From assembly GCF_041146795.1 (NCBI RefSeq), contig NC_135174.1, forward strand, positions 2,977,878-3,041,877: DNA of 64,000 nt, in the 5' to 3' direction. How positions within the stretch are numbered: position 1 is the first letter of the stretch; every line of letters begins with the position of its first letter. The notes below the pieces were generated by a model. The model saw nothing but the letters and a program-made list of their open reading frames with translations, ran no database searches and had not been told where the DNA came from. This DNA is from Maylandia zebra (lineage: Eukaryota; Chordata; Actinopteri; Cichliformes; Cichlidae). A program made the position numbers and the translations under genes. Of this stretch, positions 10,299 through 22,529 are shown piece by piece.

Positions 10299-13200
10299 TC
10301 ATGAAGACATGCGACTTTTCTTCCTCAGCAGGTAGACCAGACCGTGAGCAACAAAAGGCCACAGCAGCAAAAAGACGACAGTCTGCCCAGACATGTCAAA
10401 CGGCCACGACATCTGTTCCTAAGGGGTGGGGGGCAAAATCCCACAGCACGTGAGAAAAAAAGCCTGTGACCACATGTTTGTTTACATGAGCATGCATGAT
10501 AGGACGATATTCTTTGATGAGTACAATCAGAGCCTGGTACCTGTTGTGGTGAACACTGCAGGTGTGATCTCAAGTCTGAATTGTGAGCCTGCCACACACA
10601 ACACAGCAGTAAACTGAAATGACTCCCAAACTTCAGGTATGTAATTTCCTGTAAGCCTGTAATTAAGAGCTTTTATCCTTTACATTTTACGGTAAAGAAA
10701 GTACACTTGAAGTGTTGGGACGTAGGAAAGCTTACGTGTGTGGCAGCAAGCCTCTCCAACACTTCCAATCTGTCCATCACACTCCTCATGTCCTCTCTGA
10801 GCCTCTGAAGAGCCAGGATGATCTGCTGTTGTAGGTGAGCCTGATGCAGCATCTCTGCACCACCTTCTGAACCGTGCCCTCCTCCACGTCCATGCCCACT
10901 TCCACCACCTGGGGACCACCCCAGACTTCCCTGTGGAGCACCTGTGGACCATAACACTTCAACTGTCTCTTTATTCATTGATTTATTATAACAATCTTTA
11001 GGATAAGATGTTATTTCATTGCAACGATGGGTATTTCATTTATACCTATCGTGATTCTCCTGAACGACAGGATTCGCCACAACAAAGGTGCATGACCAGA
11101 CAACACGCCACAAAGCCTGGGCTGCGCAACACATGATAACATTTAGCTGTGTTTTTAACAACAGAACATTTCTGTGATATCTCTTTAGTAAATAGCTGAT
11201 AATTCTAGCTCTTCTAGTATAGGCCTTGTTGATAAGTTATTATGTCAATCTTTAAAGAGCAGCAGCTTGTATCGCACAAAACTACATGACTTTGACAACG
11301 TCATTGTTCTAATGAGCTCGTACTAACTAACAAGAGTGAACTGCATCCAAGGCGCTTTATACAACTTGCATTAACACCCATTCACGCCCACACGAACCCT
11401 TTTTATCTATGTGTGTGATTCACAAATTTATACTCCAATGGATGCATTGGTGTCTTGCCCCCTGGATCAGGGGGCCACCCAGGGATCTAACACCAACCTT
11501 CCGATTAGTAGATGACCTGCTCGATCTCCTGAGCTACAGCCACCCGGTTTATCCAATAATAAAATTAACGCTTTTAGAAATTACATAGCAGCTTACGTTC
11601 TCTCCAATCACGCTGAGAAGTTTCTTGCCCAGTGTGCCGACTCCTCCTGTCTGGAGCCATCCCATCCTCTGCTCCTTCTCCACCTTGACCTGCCCCAACC
11701 TTTCGGCCTTGCTTCTGGCTTTGAGCTGGAGAGGACTCTAGGGGCACGTGGTCATTATAAAAGCTGTCTGACCGGGTCTGTGAGCAGACACAGTTAATTC
11801 AGTTAGTTAATGTTTTCTTAAAATTAAGACATTGTGTTATTAACTGGCAGATGTGCCTCACACCTTGACGTTATGGAGCTCCAACGAATCCACTGAATCA
11901 GAGAAAATTTCACTTTCTGAATCACTGGTGAGCGGCATAACCTCCAACACTGCAGATTCAGCTGCAAGTAAAATCAAATGTATTCGTGTTTGTGTTGGTT
12001 TGCTGGGTTTAACAGGCATTTTGCTGGAACCAACATCATGACAGGAAACACATTTTCAGCCCTAATAGAAAAAATAAAAAATCATTTGTGGAATCTTTTA
12101 AGTGAAAATGGCAAAACAGAACTTGATTCTTCACTTCAGTTTATAATACACAGATAATTATTTACATTTATTTAGTATTTAATAAATTCAGAGATTTAAC
12201 TGTCTACACCATCACGTACAGATTAAAAGCTTTTGTAAGCAGTTGAGACTTTTCTGCTTAAATATGACATAATACACCAGATTTTCCCACAAGCTCTGAA
12301 GTAGAAAAAGACAACTGATTAAAGAAATGTAATCAAATTAATACAATTAGCCGATTCCTGTACTAGAGGTCCAGGTTAATGTCGAAGGATTAGTGAGAAA
12401 GGCCAGGTCCAGTACCCCACTGTGGGAGAAGTGAGCAGGACGAGCACTTGTAAGGAAAATACAACGACGATCTGTGATCAGATCAAGGATTGATTGTATG
12501 TGAACAAAGGTTTCGCTCTATAACTGGTTTATAATTGATTTAGAGTCCAGCCCAAGTGTCCGAGAGCTGCCTGTCTGCCAGACAGTTTACCTTTGACACT
12601 GTTAAATTTGGGTGAAAGCTTTTAACACCTGAACCGGTCATATGATGATATATCCATAATAACCACATAACCCCACTGTACTTACAGTGGAGGCATTAAA
12701 GGATCCACAGAGACCAGACTTCGCTCCCTCACTGTTCACTTTATTAAGACCGAGACCGTGTCAAGTCTAAAGTTTGACTTATTAAAGTCCACAATTTGCA
12801 CAGCTACATTTTACAACTTTAGCTACAAGGCAGAAGCACTAGTCTGTCATGTCATGTCAGGTCCGTACAACCCGCAACTATTGTATTTAGCCTGTTCAGC
12901 ACCATTGAGTCCTCCTGTGCATTTCCAGCTACTTTTTCGCCGGTTTTTAATTCCTTAGGAAAAGAATACCAATCATCGCCTCATAATAACAAATAATAAT
13001 CATAGCATCAATATAAGGATCCACAAATGTCAGCAAATTCCTAGAGGGAGAAACTATTGGAATGGAAAAGTACTAGAGGGACAAATATGTTTGCATCCCC
13101 GCAAAAAATGACGACAACAATGAACGAGGGGAAAAAATTTTAATAAAAATATTTCAAGTATTTTCTTTTTTTTCAGCTGGGACCACAAATAAAACACCGA

Positions 13201-16200
13201 AACATGACCACACAATAATTAACACATAATGCACCAGCACTAGCATACATGCTAGGAACAACGTCACTCACGTAGATTACGTCATAAATTCGACAAAGCT
13301 TCCCCCCAAAAGTCAAAATTAGGCCAGAGGTATCAGATCCTTACATACCATTACATATGGTACTCCTGACATGCTGACATACGGTAACATACACCCTGAG
13401 AATCATGCAGAAGTCACTAGAGGTGTTTTTATTAAAGCTATTTATTTGGTTATGCATTAGGGCCACAGGTTTTCAAAGTAGGGCTGTGCGATATGACCAA
13501 AATCTCATTTCCTGATATAAAACATTTCTCATCCCAATAACGATATATGTCACCAAATATTGCATTTTCTGTCAATTCTGTGAATCCTGGACAACTCGAC
13601 TTGAAGTGTTTTCAGCTGGGCATCATGTATCTGGAGTTGAGTGTTTTGACCAATGCATTAAACTATACAATTTTAGACATAAGTTGTAACGGTAAGTATG
13701 TAATTAAACTAGTATTTAGTACACGGCGTGCTGCGGGGAAAGGCCTGCTCTAATGTTTGAGTCTAAGGTTTAATTTGAGCACCTGTCGGCTCTTTTTTGC
13801 TTCTCATCCATAAACTCTCTCCACACTCTTTCACGTGATTCTTGCGTCGGTGGTTAAAGAGGTTTGTCGTGTTTGAGTCTGTGGTGGGGACCGGTTTGCA
13901 CCATAATTTGCAGATTACAGTTTTCTGGTCCGTGTCAGACTTTTCATAACCAAACCATGTCCATGCTACAGAGGTAGCCACTCGTTTAGAAATAAGGTGC
14001 TCGATTTGTTTTGACTGGTCCTTCTGTTTGGAGCTAACTGGTTCTGGCCATGCTGGTATCCTCTGTGCCCCGATGAAATAATATTGCCGTAAACAGTGTA
14101 TTTTGCAACACCATGAAACAAATGATAGTGTGTAATTTGAAACGAAGTACTAATGGCTTCCTATCTGAAGCCATTAGTACTTAATAACTTATTAGATTCT
14201 CAGTAGCTGAACCTTTTAACCCAAACCTGTAAGTGCCTCATTACACAGAACGTAATCACTGACCTTCTCTGAGTTTCAGCAGTGACTCTGGAGGTCGGGG
14301 CATGTCATCAATGAACAGGTAGAGAGGCTCAAAGTATTTGAAGAGTGAGGCTGTATTCTCATCAATGGGCATGGTGTCAATGACCTACAGGGACATAAGA
14401 AGACTTAGAGATCAGGAGATTCATTACTTCACTGCAAGTCCCTGAGACATTTAAACAGAAGCAGATTTTTGAGTGATCAGTGAGAAAAGACAAGTGCTAT
14501 AAAAATCCCAGTCCATTCTATTAACTCTGGTATGGGACTGTTACTCCTTATTACCAGATAACTAGAGCCAAAGTAGTGGTAACGTCTCAGCTAATTGTTT
14601 ATTCTTGCATCCAGTTTCAACATACATTGTTTAACCCACATAAAATGAGGGTACCTCTTTAAGAAACGATAGAGGTGAGGAAAGATGGACAGCCTGCCCA
14701 ATCAATCAGAATAAACAGGCTCCAGTATGTTTGAACCAATGGGAAAGCTGGCTGCTGCTGTGTGTCCCACCCACCTGCTCTGTGTCTGCTGCCCTGTTAT
14801 GTATGTAGTCTCGTGTTGGCTGGAGGAAAAGAGTGCTGCACTGTGTAACAGTTGCTACTGTGGAAGTTCATCTCATTCTTCATCCAACAGTAAGGTAAGA
14901 GTTCAAAAACAACATATCTGTATTATTATTTACGGTGAAATGTCATATTACTGTTATTAAAGGGTAAAAAACATACCCTGTCACATTATTTAGAACCCCG
15001 CATTCTGACTGAGAGACACCATACAATTGTCTTCAAGCATGATGCACTGAGATCGGTGCACACATACTGTATGTCTCAGTTAGTTTTTGTCTGTTTTGCA
15101 CTTTATTTTTAAATAACTGCATTCATTTGAATTGTTTTGATAAATAACTGTTGTATATGCAATTACTTTACTTGGATTGCTTGGTAAATTTCAATGTTTT
15201 CATATTGTCTTTGGAAAAGTGTTTATTATGCAATTTTCTTGTCTGTTTGACATAAAGCACCAAATCCTTCCCTTGTAGCAGCTAAAAAAAAACAGCTAAA
15301 CAAAAGCAGGCTGTTTGGGAAGCCTCTAATTAACTTGTGTGAATTTGCTTCTTTACATGTATAAAATAAATGTACCTCCTGTGCAACTTTCTTCATCTCG
15401 TCCACATAGGCAGCCATGGCGCTCTCACTACTCATTTTTCCCAGTTGGTTCCATGCATCCCTAACACAGATAAACAACTTTTGAGTCACTGGAAGAAATA
15501 CACTTGACGACAGCATATCAGATGACAATGTGGTTAAAATCTTATCAAAATGTTTTCTAACTTTGGAATTACAATTATTAGTAACTTTGTAATTAGTAGA
15601 CAATATCAGTAATTTTAATATCGGCAATTTACTTAACAACATAAAACAAAGAAAGACGTTATTAATCAGTTGGACAAAAAAACTTCTAAAATTCAAATTT
15701 TAGCACGATTTTTAATGCGAGACTATTTCCTTTGTTATTTTTAAGTGACTTGATTACTTGGCTTGTTTTTTTGTTTTTTGCTTTTTTCAAAGTGTGTGTC
15801 TGCCACCAAAAACTAACCTGACTACAGCGACTTCCAAGTGCATAAAAAACATATCAGAAAAATTGAATTTCTTTTATTATTTCATTTAAAATTGTAAAAT
15901 TTCATATACTCCATTTTTATTACATGCAAAATGAAATATTTTAAAGCCACAGCAAGAAGGTCCAGAGTTCAACTCCACCACCTGCCTGGGGCCTTTCTGT
16001 GTGGGGTTTGCATGTTTTCCCCATGTTAGTGTGGGTTCTCTTTGGGGACTCTGGCTTCCAATCCAAAGACTGGGAAGAAAGCCTTTCTTCCATTAGTGGA
16101 TACTTGGATCGGATTGGCTCGGCTCGTGGTCCTCCACCTGCTGCCTCGCCTGTACGCCAGCCTTTGCCATGGTGAGTGGGTGTCACCCGCCGATCTTCTC

Positions 16201-19200
16201 ACTCTCTCGCCTCTCCGCTCCTCGCTCCTCCACCTGCCACCTCACTCACTAGCGCTACCACCTCGCCGTGGTGCAGAGGCTCCGTCATTCAGCGTTCCTA
16301 CTGTCACCGCCAAGAGGAGGCAAGGCTCTCGCCACCACAGTTCTTCTCATTCAGAGCAGCAACTTCCAGTTGTGAGTGAAACTGACTTTTTCCCTCCTGC
16401 TCGCCACAAATTAAGACAGATTAAGACTTCTGTTTGCTCAGCTAAAGAGCCACTGACTGTTTGTTGTAAACCTGGACTGGACTATCAGATAAATGTTCAT
16501 CATCAACCTGCTTCCAAAAAAATGCTCCACCATGTCAGTCTGTCATTAAGGACACCTGCACCTTTAAATCCGATTATTCCTGTCATTCTGTTTCTATATC
16601 CACACCTGTCTCTCAGCCCGTTCCTGCTCCCAGGGTGGCTTGGGCCCTGCCCTCACCTGTTCCTGAGACCCAACCTGTCCCTGCACCCGTACCTGTTCCT
16701 CAGGTAGGGACAGCTAAGGTCCGGCCAATTCTTCCACCTGTTACGGTGCCAAGGGAAAGGCGGCCCAGTCCTCAACTTGAGCTCCAGCCACAGCATCCAG
16801 AGCCAGCCGAGTGCTCTGCTTCGCCTCAGCCAGAGGTTCCCACGCCTGCTGGTCCTGCTCTGTCTCCAACAGAGGGCTATGCCAAGCCACGCCGCCAGTA
16901 ACCTGCCAAGCTGCTAGAGGCATCCCATCATCTCCGCCGGTCTACAGTGCAGCATCTCTTGTGCTGCCCTCCAGATCAGCACCGGTGCCACCGCTGGCCA
17001 AACAGTCGCCTGCCTGAACTGATTTGTCTGTGCCGCTGGCCATGCGGCCACCCACATGAGCGGATTTGTTTTGGATGTTTTTTACTGACTGCCAAAAAAT
17101 GAATGTATTTAGTTTTTGCAGTACTGTATGGAATGTCTATGTATAAAGGTCACTACACTTATTTATATTTAAAAGGCAGGACAGTGAGTCAAAGATTGAT
17201 TTTAACTGGTTGTTTCAACAGAACTTGCCAAATGTAGTGAGGAAAACCCTACATGTGGCAACTTTGGTAAAATAAACATTTTTCAACAGTTTTTGTTTGC
17301 TCACAAAAAAATGTTCATGTTATTTAAAGACTCGGTGTGCACAAGATCTCCTTTATTTGCTGCAAGGCAGAATCTGTATAACCCGATTCTGTTTAATGGA
17401 ACATTCAACATCATAATTCTGCTATAATTATAGAAGCTTTAAGCAAATTTAAAATGGAAGCTGTAAATGAACAAGCTTCAATTATCCCTGCTCCCCCTGG
17501 TGGATACACAGGGGGAGCAAAAACTCATTTTCCTCCTGTCTTTCAGTAATGTGTAATGTTTTGAATCACAGTATTTTCCTTTTAAAAAAAATAAAAAAAT
17601 ACAGACATCATGCCTTTGTTCTATAATGCAACATTTGCCCACTCACTATAATTGTGGGCAATTTACAGAAAAAACTCACTTGATTAAAACTGTTAAATCA
17701 GAATATCAATCACACAGTAGCTCATATTGGCTCATGATCTAGCACAACTCAAATTCTATTGCCCATAAAATGACAAATGTGACCTTGACCTTGAGCAAAA
17801 TTTTACAGCCACAGAATGACTTTTGTTAAAGTGATTCAGATCGACTTGTTTCAGATAGTTTAACAACACTGACTTTTGTTGATTTGGTCTGAGCTTGCCT
17901 GGCAGTGATATCTGGTAAAGCAGATTAAAATATTTACAAATAAACAAATCATTAATGTATAATCAATGCATAACCATCAAAGTGAAATGACCTGATTTAT
18001 TTATTTATTTGCATCATTTTCATGATGCGTCTACCAAGAAGTCATTGATTCGTTGTTAAAGTGGGTCCAAATATTTGAAAGGTGCTTAATGTAGATAATA
18101 ATAATGTAGATAATGTAGATAATGTAGATTTTAATTAAAAAGAAATTAAAAATTAAAAAGAGTAATTAAAAAGAAAAGCTGGTGGATGGAAAATTCGGGT
18201 TTTATATCACTGACCCATTTATACTGTTTAAATAGTAATTCCTTAAAAATTAAATGAAATATTATAATATTTGATATTTTTTGTGGTCGGCAATAATGAT
18301 TAATATTAAAACAGAAAATTTCAAAATTAAATTAATTAATTAACTGACACAAAATATTGAATTACTGAATTTTTTGGCATGCACATGTGTATACACACAC
18401 CCACCATTTGTAGCGGCCCACTGGGTCCCAGAAGCCAGGCCGAGGCACTGTACAGGGACCACACACTGCTTGCTTGTACAGACTGTAGAAGCGCAGCATG
18501 ACCTTATAGGAAGGCCGGTAGGAGCCTACAAAACAGCACAACTATTTGTCAGGTTTATTTCTCCACTCATCAGGACTGGACACCAAACTATACTACATCA
18601 ATTTATAATCAAGGTCCATTTAAAAAAATACAGCCCTTTTTTATGTGCAGCAATACATACAAAATAGAAAGAAAATGGAGAAATGATAAATACTCTTTGT
18701 TAAAATCACTGGTTATCCAGCAGGTAGTACAGACATGTACTACCTGTCTGTACTACCTGCTGGATATCAGATCATATAATGCAATATCCTGAGTTTCCTT
18801 GTTCCGAGTACTGACATCCTTTTCTTGAGTGTAATCAAATATTTCTTCTGGAGACTTCTTCAGTTCCATTTATTTGGTCTGGTTGGCAAAGCTTCTAGGA
18901 TGAGAGGTGAAACGTCTTCAAGGAAACTTAAACAAGTCCAGACACTTTTCTTTCCAAGCTCCTCAGATTGTAGGAATTGCCTAATAATTGATGCTTCAAT
19001 TTTAAATATGATCAACCTAACTCTATTAATCGGCCACTTGCCTTCCAACTGGCAGTAGTTAAAAAGCGATTACTTGATCCAGCTGCCAGCCTTCCTTTAT
19101 CTCAAAAATTCTTGAATGTAGTTGTAAAACACCTAACTTATTTACAGAGGAATGATTTATTAATTTATTAAGTTTCATACAGGTTTCAAAGCTCATCACA

Positions 19201-20630
19201 GCACAGAAACAGCTTAGTGACGGTAACAAATGATCTTATAAGTTCTGAAAGTGGACTCTGTGTGTTTGTTCTGCTAGAGCACAGTGCAGCGTTAAGTAAT
19301 GCTGATGACAATATTTTATTACAGCAATCAGAGAATGCTGTTGGTACTAAAGGTATTGCGCTGCATTAACGAACTCAAATTAGTTCATGTAATTGGAGAG
19401 TCCTCTTCAAGCACTAAGATTAATTATGGAGTTCCACAGGGTTCAGTGCTAGAACTAATTCTGTTTACTTATGCATGTTTCCCATAGGTAGTTTTATTAG
19501 AAGGCATTGCAAACATGTTCAATGCTATGCAGATAGCAGTTTTATCTGTCCATGAAGCCAGATAACACAAAGCAATTAGTTAAACTACAGGAATGTCTTA
19601 AACACAAGGACTTGGATGACCTCTAATTTTCTGCTTCTAAATTCGGATAAAATTGAGGTTATTGTACTCGGCCCTAAAACTCTTAGAAATATGGTATCTA
19701 AGCAGATTCTTACTCTGGATGGCATTACCAGGAACACTGTGAGGAACCTTGGAGTCTTTTTTTTAACAGGACATGTCCTTCAACGCACATATTAAACAAA
19801 TATGTAGGACTGCTTTCTTCCATTTGTGCAACATCTCTAAAGTTAGAAATATCCTGTCAAAATGATAATAAAGAATTAGTTCATGCATTTATTACTTCTA
19901 GGCTGGACTATCACCACATTCACGTCACTTAGTCACGAGGAGTCACCAAAGCAGGTGGACATGAGGGGGAGGGAATTTGAAAAGACATTTAAGGAAATAT
20001 TTAGTCAACTTGTATGCAAAATGTGTTCAACTGAATTTTACAGAATGAACACTGTCCTCCCCCGTGTAATTAATTCTATTATACCATGTTAAGAGCGGCA
20101 CTAAGTGTAGTTCATATAATAAATACTATCTCAAAAAATGATTTACTATCAAAAATTCATCCAATAGTGAATCCATTTGAAACTTTTGCAAAATTGTAAA
20201 CTTTTTAAACTGGTGCTGTGAAACTTTTTTCTTTTAAATGAGCGCAGGTGAAACTATTTATGAGAATTTTTGGGAAAATGAGAAATACTGAGAGTATGAC
20301 AAAAAAGATGCACACGACAAATATGAAACTCGGCTAAATCTCTACTGAGCACGTGCTCTGTGGAGGCAGGACACTCGGAATTCTCCTTTTGGATCTCTAG
20401 TCAAGGATCTTGGATCATGTGTTTCTGGTACAGTTCATTCCTACAAATAAAATACCTACATATATGCTATTGTAACAATAGTAACACAATATATGTGATT
20501 GCTCAACAGTCCTCAATTACGTGGAACCAGCAATGACTGAAAGATTCCATGTACCGTTTTTGGGGAGTTTTTGGATGACATCCACTGCAGCCTGAAAGCG
20601 TTTCTGGTGATCAACCACAGGCTCTATCAT
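10299..20630 (-). CDS. acbd4: Acyl-CoA-binding domain-containing tail-anchored protein (ACBD4/5 family), complete
   Basis: Coding exons in gene order: 20630-20555, 18525-18405, 15460-15376, 14384-14264, 11961-11864, 11777-11597, 10941-10736 and 10418-10299, giving 1008 nt and 335 aa. All phases agree. Residues 1-100 are an acyl-CoA-binding domain with [41 protein letters not shown] and [14 protein letters not shown]. Residues 147-160 ([14 protein letters not shown]) resemble the acidic FFAT-like motif by which ACBD4/5 bind ER VAP proteins. Residues about 264-294 are a predicted coiled coil ([15 protein letters not shown]). Near the end, [18 protein letters not shown], a hydrophobic stretch (309-327) and RKKSRMSS form a tail anchor of peroxisomal type. 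The family binds long-chain acyl-CoA and tethers peroxisomes to ER. The Met of MIEPVVDH is taken as start. acbd5 is the alternative; PLCD3 adjacency as in human favours acbd4. Confidence 0.88.
11345..11548 (-). repeat. tRNA-derived SINE
   Basis: On the minus strand: GGGTGGCTGTAGCTCAGGAG box A, a box B-like 'ggttggtgttagatccctgg', then a tail containing 'aagcgcctt'-like sequence. It is inserted in the acbd4 intron between exons 10941 and 11597. Confidence 0.65.
12060..13440. other. acbd4 intron, no recognised feature
   Basis: AT-rich intron sequence with short open frames that resemble nothing known. No clear repeat boundary was identified. Confidence 0.4.
13479..13990 (-). mobile_element. 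hAT transposon remnant with BED zinc finger
   Basis: The minus strand at 13763-13981 encodes '[20 protein letters not shown]' then [10 protein letters not shown] and [13 protein letters not shown], a BED-type zinc finger (C..C..H..H) from a hAT transposase. The left side starts 'agggctgtgcgatatgacc', a common fish hAT end. The dimerisation and catalytic parts are gone. Confidence 0.65.
14145..14182. repeat. Perfect inverted repeat, 16-bp arms, 6-nt loop
   Basis: aagtactaatggcttc (14145-14160), loop ctatct, then its exact reverse complement (14167-14182). It lies about 80 bp downstream of an acbd4 exon on the gene strand. Confidence 0.95.
15950..16080 (-). repeat. Fragment of an abundant fish interspersed repeat
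   Basis: 'gtccagagttcaactccacc', 'ggcctttctgtgtggggttt' and 'gcatgttttccccatg' are the reverse-oriented counterpart of the repeat at 22183-22520. Confidence 0.6.
16085..17060 (+). mobile_element. Proline-rich, coding-like repeat (probable retroelement remnant)
   Basis: GC-rich island in an AT-rich intron with long overlapping open frames (16042-16707 and 16635-16901), the second giving [16 protein letters not shown] and similar. There is no splice logic linking it to acbd4, which runs on the other strand. It resembles proline-rich gag/ORF1-like parts of fish retroelements, but the family is not identified and a chance frame cannot be excluded. Confidence 0.35.
17061..18404. other. acbd4 intron, no gene seen
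   Basis: AT-rich. It includes a small inverted repeat at about 17486-17518 (gctccccctgg...) and repeated 'atgtagataat' at 18090-18130. No coding or known transposon sequence is recognised. Confidence 0.4.
18715..18765. repeat. Perfect inverted repeat, 21-bp arms, 9-nt loop
   Basis: atccagcaggtagtacagac... (18715-18735) pairs exactly with 18745-18765 around the loop tgtactacc. The loop itself repeats part of the arm. Confidence 0.95.
18870..18982 (+). repeat. End fragment of the MITE-like family at 3608-3956
   Basis: 'gaggtgaaacgtcttcaagg' and 'cttttctttccaagctcctc' match the right end of the 3608-3956 element. Confidence 0.5.
18985..19925 (+). mobile_element. Degenerate L2-type LINE, reverse transcriptase region
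   Basis: Broken plus-strand frames carry [59 protein letters not shown] and FITSRLD in the order of an L2-clade reverse transcriptase. Several stops and frameshifts make it dead. The catalytic YADD box reads YADS here. Confidence 0.7.
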
Positions 20631-21039
20631 GGCTGGGACTGGTATGACACAGGAAGCATGAGTGGAGCTGTAGCTGAGGGAGAATATGTACACAGATGTG
20701 GAAGTAAAAGTATAAGGAAAAATAAGTCATGAGAGTGAGTCAAATCCAATATTAACAAAATATACCGTAAGTCAAATTAATCTGTGACTCTCTGGGCATT
20801 TTTTATTTTGGGGGGTAAATTAATTCAGTTACTAATAGGTAATTAGGTCATAATTAATTAATGCTGGCTATTAATGTAATGTTGATATTTGCCTTGACCC
20901 CTTAGCACGAGTGAACACTAGTCACTGATTATAATCACAATGCCCCCTCTCTGCTCCGATGCTTATTGGAATAAAGTATTGTTACTCATACAATGCGCAA
21001 AATCACTGATGAGAGCACTGACAGGACCAGTGGTGAAAT

Positions 21040-21160
21040 GTAGATTAGAGCATTTACTGTACGTGTACTTTATTTAAGTTTAAAGTTTACATGTGTCACT
21101 CGTAACTTAGTAACTACTTTTAATGCTGTTTCACTTGGTAATGCATTTGCTGGAATTTTC
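21040..21160. other. Possible MITE-like 'acttt..tta' repeat
   Basis: Wording such as 'gtgtactttatttaagttta' and 'cttagtaactacttttaatg' recalls non-autonomous hAT repeats of fish (compare 52085-52200 and 54010-54110). Boundaries are unclear. Confidence 0.25.
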
Positions 21161-21260
21161 TGATAAATATCAAATTCGTTTGATATGTAGACAGCGATAT
21201 ACAGTGCTGCTACAGTGAACTTTGGCTGCAAGCGAGCTTAGTATGAGTTAGCTGTCTTAC

Positions 21261-21490
21261 CTTACTGACTACGTCCTGCCGCTGTCCATGATCACACCGG
21301 AGAAAGACAGCTCGGCAACCTCGGCCAAAAGACTGACAGAGCTGGCAACAAGACGAAGCTTGCTATATCTTGGTCTACGCTGACGGTAACGTTTGTTCAC
21401 AAAACTGCTCACTAGCCACCTGCCACAGGGCTGACCTACCGTCAACTGCAGCTACTCACCAGTCTGCGCTTTACACAAATGACTTCCGTG
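21261..21490 (-). promoter_or_regulatory. acbd4: Putative acbd4 5' exon, short uORF and promoter
   Basis: On the minus strand a good donor (AAG|gtaaga) ends at 21261. Just before it is ATG at 21289 followed by MDSGRT and TAG (21269), a seven-codon upstream ORF. The coding exon at 20673 has a clean acceptor (ctccctcag), so 5' UTR would join it at 20673. A weaker donor inside the uORF could instead make MDSGRT the true N-terminus. The exon's upstream limit is a guess. Confidence 0.45.
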
Positions 21491-21495
21491 TCAAA

Positions 21496-21503
21496 TCACG
21501 TGA
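21496..21503. promoter_or_regulatory. Palindromic E-box TCACGTGA upstream of acbd4
   Basis: The site is a perfect match to the bHLH-Zip (USF, MITF/TFEB) core. An ETS-like CGGAAGT on the gene strand lies about 10 bp closer to the gene. Binding is inferred from the motif only. Confidence 0.45.
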
Positions 21504-21823
21504 CAATGAGGGCGTCCTCTCTTCCTACTGCCTGGTAGCTCCATACTGATTATGGGCATACTGGACATCCTTTGTCCAATAGATCCACTATCCCTCCACT
21601 TCACTAAACCATGCCTCTCTAAATTTGTATCCAAACCGCGGAAATCCAACCTGAGCTATCCCAGTGACATACCTGTTTCTTTTCTTGTCCATCCTGCTCA
21701 CTCTCAATGAAAATCTCTGCTTCCACCCCTTTTTTACCACCATCATCTCCGATAATAATATAGTAATAATAGTTATTATTATTACTATATTAGTAATAGT
21801 AAAACTATTAACTACTAAAAGTA

Positions 21824-21905
<82 letters not shown>

Positions 21906-21916
21906 TACTAAAAGTA

Positions 21917-22007
<91 letters not shown>

Positions 22008-22050
22008 TTCTGACAGTAAATGCTGCCCATACATATTAATGTATGGCACG

Positions 22051-22110
<60 letters not shown>
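21824..22110. repeat. Compound microsatellite: (TA)n, (TA)n, (AAT)n
   Basis: Two long TA tracts (about 21824-21904 and 21919-22004), each preceded by ctactaaaagtag(t), followed at about 22050-22108 by (AAT)n. The open frames across it are artefacts of the repeat. Confidence 0.95.
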
Positions 22111-22111
<1 letters not shown>

Positions 22112-22182
22112 TAATAATGTCAATTTCAAGGAACATGTTATGACAAACATTTTCTTTACTTGATTATATTTGAATGATAAAA

Positions 22183-22520
22183 GTTCCATCCATCCATCCA
22201 TTCGCTTCCGCTTATCCTTTTCAGGGTCGCGGGGGGCGCTGGAGCCTATCCCAGCTGTCATAGGGCGAAAGGCAGGGTACACCCTGGACAGGTCGCCAGT
22301 CTGTCGCAGGGCCAACACACAGGGACAGACAACCATTCACACTCACATTCACACCTAGTGACAATTTGGATTAATCAATTAACCTATCCCCACAAGCTGC
22401 ATGTCTTTGGACGGTGGGAGGAAGCCGGAGTACCCGGAGAGAACATGCAAACTCCACACAGAAAGACCCCGGCCTGATGGTGGAATTGAACTCAGGACCT
22501 TCTTGCTGTGCGGCAATGAT
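22183..22520 (+). repeat. Abundant fish interspersed repeat (LINE 3' end type)
   Basis: Begins 'catccatccattcgcttccg' and holds 'cagggtacaccctggacagg', 'acattcacacctagtgacaa', 'gcatgtctttggacggtggg' and 'aactccacacagaaagaccc'. These phrases recur in many fish loci. Partial copies are at 15950-16080 and 50790-50885. Confidence 0.75.
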
Positions 22521-22529
22521 AAAAGTTAC

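Noticed and set aside
16042-16707. A 221-codon frame as an independent gene inside acbd4
   Set aside because: It begins in a repeat fragment and overlaps several other open frames in a GC-rich island. The composition fits retroelement debris better than a gene.
17486-17518. A short inverted repeat gctccccctgg / ccagggggagc-like as a regulatory hairpin
   Set aside because: The arms are only about 11 bp and the site lies in an otherwise featureless intron. It is not distinguishable from chance.
21588-22143. Long open frames of repeated I-Y or I-I residues on both strands
   Set aside because: They are translations of the (TA)n and (AAT)n microsatellites.
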